Shown here: one piece after another, positions 59,410 through 64,000 of the stretch | Layout of the letters: each line of letters starts with the position of its first letter | Position numbering within the stretch: position 1 is the stretch's first letter | From: Ctena decussata | Lineage: Eukaryota > Mollusca > Bivalvia > Lucinida > Lucinidae | Length of the DNA stretch: 64,000 nucleotides | NCBI GenBank assembly: GCA_963989385.1 | Contig: OZ022502.1 | Coordinates: 51,577,454-51,641,453, forward strand | Direction of reading: 5' to 3' | Notes under the pieces: generated by a model | Database searches by the model: none | What the model saw: the letters and a program-made list of their open reading frames with translations, nothing else | What the model was told of the DNA's origin: nothing | Position numbers and translations under genes: made by a program

Positions 59410-60870
59410 TAATTTCATAGTTTTCCTGCTTTCTGAATAATTTATTTCAAAATCTGATTGCATATTTGCGTGAGTGCAGCTGCTACAGAGATGTTTGATC
59501 AGAGTAATGCATTTACTCAGTATGTCGATAGATTAATGATCTCACTTCATGACACTTGAATAGCGAAATTAGGTTTCGATATTGGAATGTGTGAATGCAG
59601 AATGTATTCTCTACCACAAACAAATATCTTGATAAAAGATAAGTCAGTTTAATTCTTGCCAGAGTTAAGATCAAAAAGATATACAATGGGACTAAAAACA
59701 GCCGACCAGAGATGATGATCTCAACCCATTTATTCTCATTGGACTCCTCTACCCCTTATAAACTGGATGAGTTCATTATAGGTTTTCTTGTTTGTTTATT
59801 TCTTATTATTTTGAAAGAGATTGCTGTAAAACGCATGCAAACTGTGTAGACCTTGATCAGACGCCGCGTTCTGTGGCGTCTGATCTGTATCTGCACCGTT
59901 TGCCAATGTCTCTTGTATCGGACGCTAGTCATTAATCAGTTAAACGATATTCGTCTTAAATTTGAATCGTCTTGTTTGTACTTTAGTATTTTGGCTCTTT
60001 ACTGAATACTCGAAATGTTCAAATTCGAATATAAAATTCTCTTCTTTTACTTATATTTTATGTAATAAAGGCTTATTAATTCTATTTACTACAGCTGACA
60101 TTAAATGTCTTGTCGCGGCCGTAAAACGTCTCCCAGAACTTTCCCGGTGTAATTTATACGTTCCAGACCTTTGGGACCATTTGGCTCATTCAGAATGTCT
60201 CATTTGCAGAAATATGAAACCAGGGTTCCACTGTTGTTTAGAGATTATGGTTTATATGAAAAATATTGTAACATTTGTTCGCATTTTTACAATGCAAAAA
60301 AGCAATAACTGTTTCACATCTGTCTTTCAATTAGGTAACAATAACAGATAATGCGGAACTGTTGATTACTAATCCTTCACTTGGCAGAATAAGCAAGTTG
60401 AAATGAGCTGTGCCATCAAAAAGAAAACAGAAAGAAAAGAAAGGAAAATCAAGAAATTGGTGGACGTTTCATTTATATCTAAAGCTTAAGACTTTAGTAG
60501 GTTCCTTTAAAACTGTATGGAACTGCATTGTCAAGTTTGTATCATTCTAAAATGCCGTTGCTCTAACATAAATGCGCATGTGTGGGGGCGAGTGCATGCA
60601 TATTTTGTAAACGCTATTCAATTACATGTATCTATTTATTTGAATTTATTTATTTATTTATTTCGTATTTATTTTCAGTGGGTTTACAACAAGATTAAAT
60701 ATTTGCTTAGATCACATATTTCAACAACAAACACAGATTGCACTTTGTAAACACCAGACAAACTTTTTAATCAGTACTGACCCGGTCGGGCCAGAAAAGG
60801 TGACTATCATATAAGCTAACAACCCTTTGCAACTAATAGTATACAGAAATATAGGACTAATAAGTATGTG
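59410..60870. other. Spacer between the two duplicated segments
   Basis: Contains hp70 copy 5 and TTTA-rich runs near 60640-60680. A 129-aa + frame (59962-60351) and a 77-aa frame (60517-60750) resemble no known family. The coding status of the 129-aa frame is open but unlikely. Confidence 0.4.
59837..59904. repeat. Short hairpin family hp70, copy 5
   Basis: GCAAACTGTGTAGACCTTGA ... TCTGCACCGTTTGCC with a CAGACGCCGCGTTCTGTGGCGTCTG tip. Confidence 0.7.
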
Positions 60871-61629
60871 AAACTAACACGTTATTATAGCTATCCTAAA
60901 TACTTTTATGCAGACGAAATAAGACTGTCGTCTTGCATTAGCTGTATGGCAAAAATAGGTTGATTGGCACTTTCTTTTGAGAAGTATATGTGTCCCATTT
61001 GTATACAGATTTAAAGTCTTTTTTTTTTTTTTTTTTTCGAAAAGCACTTTATTAAGGCATTTCCTTTTTTTAACTGATGTCATATTTTATCCAGCATTAA
61101 AGACTAACTTTAAAGTATTAGAATATCAGCCTGCAAAGCATTCAAAAACAAAAGGGAAAAATTAGCTAGATGACATACCAGCCATATACTGGATTACTGG
61201 GCTAATATATTATACAGATAAGTGCTTGGTTTACAGTTGCACAAACTAAAGTGATATGCATATCTCTAGAGAAAATCCCGCAGATAGTTGACATTCATTC
61301 TATTTTTTCAAGTGATAATGAAATACTTATATAACGTAAGTCATTTATTAGCTCACAGACCTTATTATCGGTCAAAGATGGTGACATCGATCTTTCTTTT
61401 AATATTGTATTGGTGGCTCATCAACAGGTCTGCCACAGACTGAAATATTGAATAAACTTCACAAACAGTATCTGTCTTGTATTATTGAAAATGTGCTATA
61501 GTGCGTCTACGAACTGTCAGAGTTCAGGGCTGCAAACCGATCAGTCTGAAAAGCTAAGTTCTCGATGTTCATACACTGAAGTGATCAGGGAAGACTGATC
61601 TTCTCCGATGCAAAAGCTGGTCAGAGTAG

Positions 61630-61800
61630 TATAGGTACATCTCCATGCTTTTCCGCCATTGTTCAAAGGAGACATTTTTGTGACTTCCTTTTCGTTTCCT
61701 TAGACGAGGGGGGTGGGGTTCAAAATATAGTCTTCTCTCAAAGGAAAGAATTTTTCCCCAGGCGAGCAAATTCTTGTCATTGTACGTTGACTCTTAACGG
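61630..61800 (+). repeat. Dispersed repeat R in the distal duplication
   Basis: GGTACATCTCCATGCTTTTC, AAGGAGACATTTTTGTGACT, CTTAGACGAGGGGGGTGGGG, CAAAATATAGTCTTCTCTCA, then CAAATTCTTGTCATT. Position-matched to the 56680-56830 copy. Confidence 0.5.
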
Positions 61801-61984
61801 AAGTTATGAAATTATAAAAAGACAATAGTTGGTTTCCAGAAAGTATACCCAGTCGCCTTTAGTCTTGGCTGTTTGTGCATATCAAGGCATCATTTTGTCT
61901 CGGCAGCCCCAGCTTGTTTGTTCTTGTTCATATGTTTAAATATTGAAGGTATATACTCGTAAGTGCATATCTATATTTATCTGT

Positions 61985-62115
61985 CATATTTGCAAAGGGA
62001 AACACCTTTTGTGACTTCATGTTTGCTTATCTGGAATTCGAAGCCCTTCCAATTTGGGCAAATGCTAAAAGGAAAGCATTTGCTAATTGCTTCCTTAAGA
62101 GTTGTCCCATATTGA
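61985..62115 (+). repeat. Dispersed repeat R fragment
   Basis: AAAGGGAAACACCTTTTGTG, CATGTTTGCTTATCTGGAA, GCCCTTCCAATTTGGGCAAA and AAGGAAAGCATTTGCTAATT. Confidence 0.5.
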
Positions 62116-62408
62116 GACGGGGAAAACAACAAATTACAGAGATGCTTCTCCTAAAAGTGACCAATTTTCTTCAAACATCAAAAGGTTTAAAGCTGTACAA
62201 ATTGCATGTGCATTTAAACCTCCAGTAGTTTTACTACTACTGACCGTTCTAAGGCAGTTCATCTGTTGCTGTTCCAGACCAAGTGTGTGTGTAGCTGCAA
62301 ATGTGCCATTCCGATTTGTCATTTTGCGTCCTATTGATTCTTCTTTTGATGTCTTATAGGATATCTGTCTTTGGTGGATTGCATGCTTTTATTGATTATC
62401 TTTTAAAT

Positions 62409-62990
62409 ATAGAGGTTCATCCACGGGTGGTCATTTCATATGAAATTTATAAATCGAGCCTTCGGCGAATTGATAAATTTAATATGAAAAGACCATGAGT
62501 GTAAGATTCTGTTTAATATATGACCCTTTAAAATGTGATTTTATTGCCTTCAAAGTGAATATATTTCAATAAGAAAACGCATTTTTGACATGGACGTTGA
62601 TAATGACGCTACGTGTACGCGCCGGGCCGGGTAGCGCAATCGGTAGGGCACCTGAATCGTAAGTCAGAGGTCCTGGGTTCGAATCCCGGTCTGGCCATAT
62701 ACTTTCGTTTCTCCTTCCGCTGATTCAAGAAGGGTAGTTGTCAGTTACTGGCGAAAGTATGTGCACTTAGTACTGGTTAACCGCTTAGAAGGTCTAAGCC
62801 TGCCCAGGAATAGTGTGGTTAGGTTAACTGACCGTCCCGACATGACCTTAGTTGTTTACCGTGGACGTTAAGCATCAAATCAACTAACCAACGTGTACGC
62901 GCCAAAGTGCTATTACACGTGCGGTCATACGATTCTTATGACACGATGTTATCCACTGAATAACAGCGATGTCACATGATAAAAGGTTTC
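62409..62990 (+). mobile_element. Hairpin element HP-E, copy 3, split by a SINE
   Basis: AGAGGTTCATCCACGGGTGG, a palindrome TCATTTCATATGAAATTTAT with a GAGCCTTCGGC tip, GTGTAAGATTCTGTTTAATA, ATGACCCTTTAAAATGTGAT and GACATGGACGTTGATAATGA, then the SINE, then CGCCAAAGTGCTATTACACG and GCGATGTCACATGATAAAAG. Provides the uninterrupted version of the T1 insertion point in copy 1. Confidence 0.8.
62624..62890 (+). mobile_element. tRNA-derived SINE with perfect 13-bp target-site duplication
   Basis: Head 62624-62697: A box TAGCGCAATCGGTAGG, B box GGGTTCGAATCCC, acceptor-like GGCCGGG/TCTGGCC. The anticodon arm does not close properly, so it is not a working tRNA. The body ends with a GTTTACCGTGGACGTTAAGC tail and CAAATCAACTAACCA. 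ACGTGTACGCGCC lies on both sides (62611-62623 and 62891-62903). The 34.4-kb HP-E copy has this site once, empty. Complete and apparently young. Confidence 0.9.
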
Positions 62991-63029
62991 AATCTAACTC
63001 TATTTCAAAACGTTTCATGTTTTTTATTT

Positions 63030-63265
63030 TAAGTAAATGGTTACACTCACTGAAAAAGCATCTGTTATTTTCAACTTTGCCCCACTTCTCTATGATGACC
63101 ACCATTTAAAGGAAAGAATAAGCTCCCCTAACGCTAGGCCTCTTTTGTAAAGGCTTCGTTCTCCAGAACAGCAAAGAGGAAATCACAAAAGCTGTCTCTC
63201 CTACCCCCCCCCCCCCTCTCCCCCAAACACACACACACCCTATTAAATATTGCAAAAAAACAACA
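63030..63265 (-). repeat. Dispersed repeat R, partner of 57305-57545
   Basis: TAAATGGTTACACTCACTG, TTTAAAGGAAAGAATAAGCT, CAGCAAAGAGGAAATCACAA, then a C-rich tract with ACACACACAC before the terminal segment. Confidence 0.55.
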
Positions 63266-64000
63266 TAAGGATGTGTCCGTACACTTTAAGCTGCAGAGAA
63301 TAATGATATCCATTTATATTCATACAAAAAGCGATACTCATAAATGCAAATCAGTCAGCAGCAGTTGCCTGCAGGCTTGGTTTCCTGTGTTTGAAATGTT
63401 GATATATTTGAAATGCATTTTGCAAACCTATTTCAAATGCATGCTCACCTTGCCGATATTATTTTTGTTTCCTGACAGCTACAAACATTTAATTCATCAT
63501 TAACCATCTGCAGAATCTGGAATTGTTATTTTGTGATGAAGTTCCAACAATTAAAATGAAATAATAATGATGAAAAATAAAACTAGGAAATGCAAAAAAG
63601 TTGAGTGTTGATTTATACTTCTTATGCACTTCCTGTATGTCAGCAACATACTTTCCATTTTTACATACAGTATGGCATTAAAGAAGTTAAAATATAGCTG
63701 GAAAAAAAACATACCAGATTAATAAGATCGCTGTCAAGAGATTACAATTGCATATCTACTCTTCATCAAAATATATGACTTTCCATCAGAAGCCAAAATT
63801 ATATACACATTCTGGCATTGCGATAGCAGAATGCAAAATAATCAAGGATCGAACAAAAACTCAGCCACCATTCGTCCCCCTCCACCACCCATGAAGGTTC
63901 ATAAATCGTATCATTATTCACAATTAAGTCCTTCAAAGAGAAAAAAAAACAGAAATACAAAACGAATTTCAAAACAATTACATTAAAAGGAAACATATAT

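Larger units (their letters stand above)
60880..64000 (+). repeat. Segmental duplication, distal copy (runs off the window)
   Basis: TTGCATTAGCTGTATGGCAA (60936), 61347-61530 (roughly 90% identical to the partner by eye), TCTTGGCTGTTTGTGCATAT (61863), 63030-63265, GAATCTGGAATTGTTAT (63512), ATTCTGGCATTGCGATAGCA (63809). The copy is more compact than its partner. No gene was recognised in either, so what was duplicated is unknown. Confidence 0.7.

Noticed and set aside
59020..59412. 130-aa + frame and its reverse-strand shadow, glycine/proline-rich
   Set aside because: The rich tract is a poly-C run, and flanking sequence is part of the diverged duplication without frame conservation.
59962..60351. 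129-aa + frame
   Set aside because: No recognisable domain, AT-rich codon use typical of the surrounding DNA, and no splice or start context. Left unassigned rather than called.
62624..62697. Functional tRNA gene
   Set aside because: A and B boxes are good, but the D and anticodon stems have mismatches. It is followed by a SINE body and flanked by a target duplication.

Overview
The window looks like invertebrate nuclear DNA, most likely a mollusc and probably a bivalve. It is AT-rich and gene-poor. It is packed with short inverted-repeat elements, tRNA-headed SINEs, tandem-core elements ending in (ACGG)n, simple repeats and decayed non-LTR retrotransposons. I infer the species group from repeat style and from the one recognisable protein, not from a marker gene. 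I see no bacterial-type gene organisation, rRNA, functional tRNA or CRISPR array.

Only one protein-coding segment is convincing. It is the first coding exon of a group I (mGluR1/5-type) metabotropic glutamate receptor at 1920-2574 on the + strand. It carries a signal peptide and the first part of the glutamate-binding Venus-flytrap domain, and it ends in a clean phase-1 splice donor. I found no downstream exon, so everything from 2575 to the window end is best read as one intron of at least 61 kb. Other genes nested in it cannot be excluded.

Layout. 1-1919: 5' flank with a degenerate dispersed repeat. 1920-2574: receptor exon. 2.6-14 kb: dispersed repeats, two ACGTC-rich minisatellites, a foldback element (FB-A), a 1.4-kb TA-flanked DNA transposon (5614-7000), a LINE reverse-transcriptase remnant (8945-9610), a 1.46-kb long-inverted-repeat element (11030-12494) and nested hairpins. 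14-31 kb: inverted dispersed repeats, tandem arrays, pogo-like and other MITEs, SINEs, FB-B/C/D elements and a pearl/Helitron-like element (29123-30000). 32.4-34.5 kb: a three-layer nest of insertions. 36-48 kb: further FB-A/B/C/D copies, hairpins and an ACTTCT foldback. 50.4-53 kb: FB-B, a hairpin element and a second tandem-core element carrying perfect DR1 motifs. 53.5-64 kb: a diverged segmental duplication (about 53.5-59.4 kb resembling 60.9-64 kb), with a SINE bearing a perfect 13-bp target duplication at 62.6-62.9 kb.

There is no operon-like cooperation to describe. The notable biology is the receptor start plus a large intron acting as a reservoir of non-autonomous elements. Two families (FB-A and FB-B) share terminal sequence but have different palindromic interiors. 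One nest preserves the order of three insertions. If the intron is transcribed, more than 20 hairpin-forming elements would lie in one pre-mRNA.
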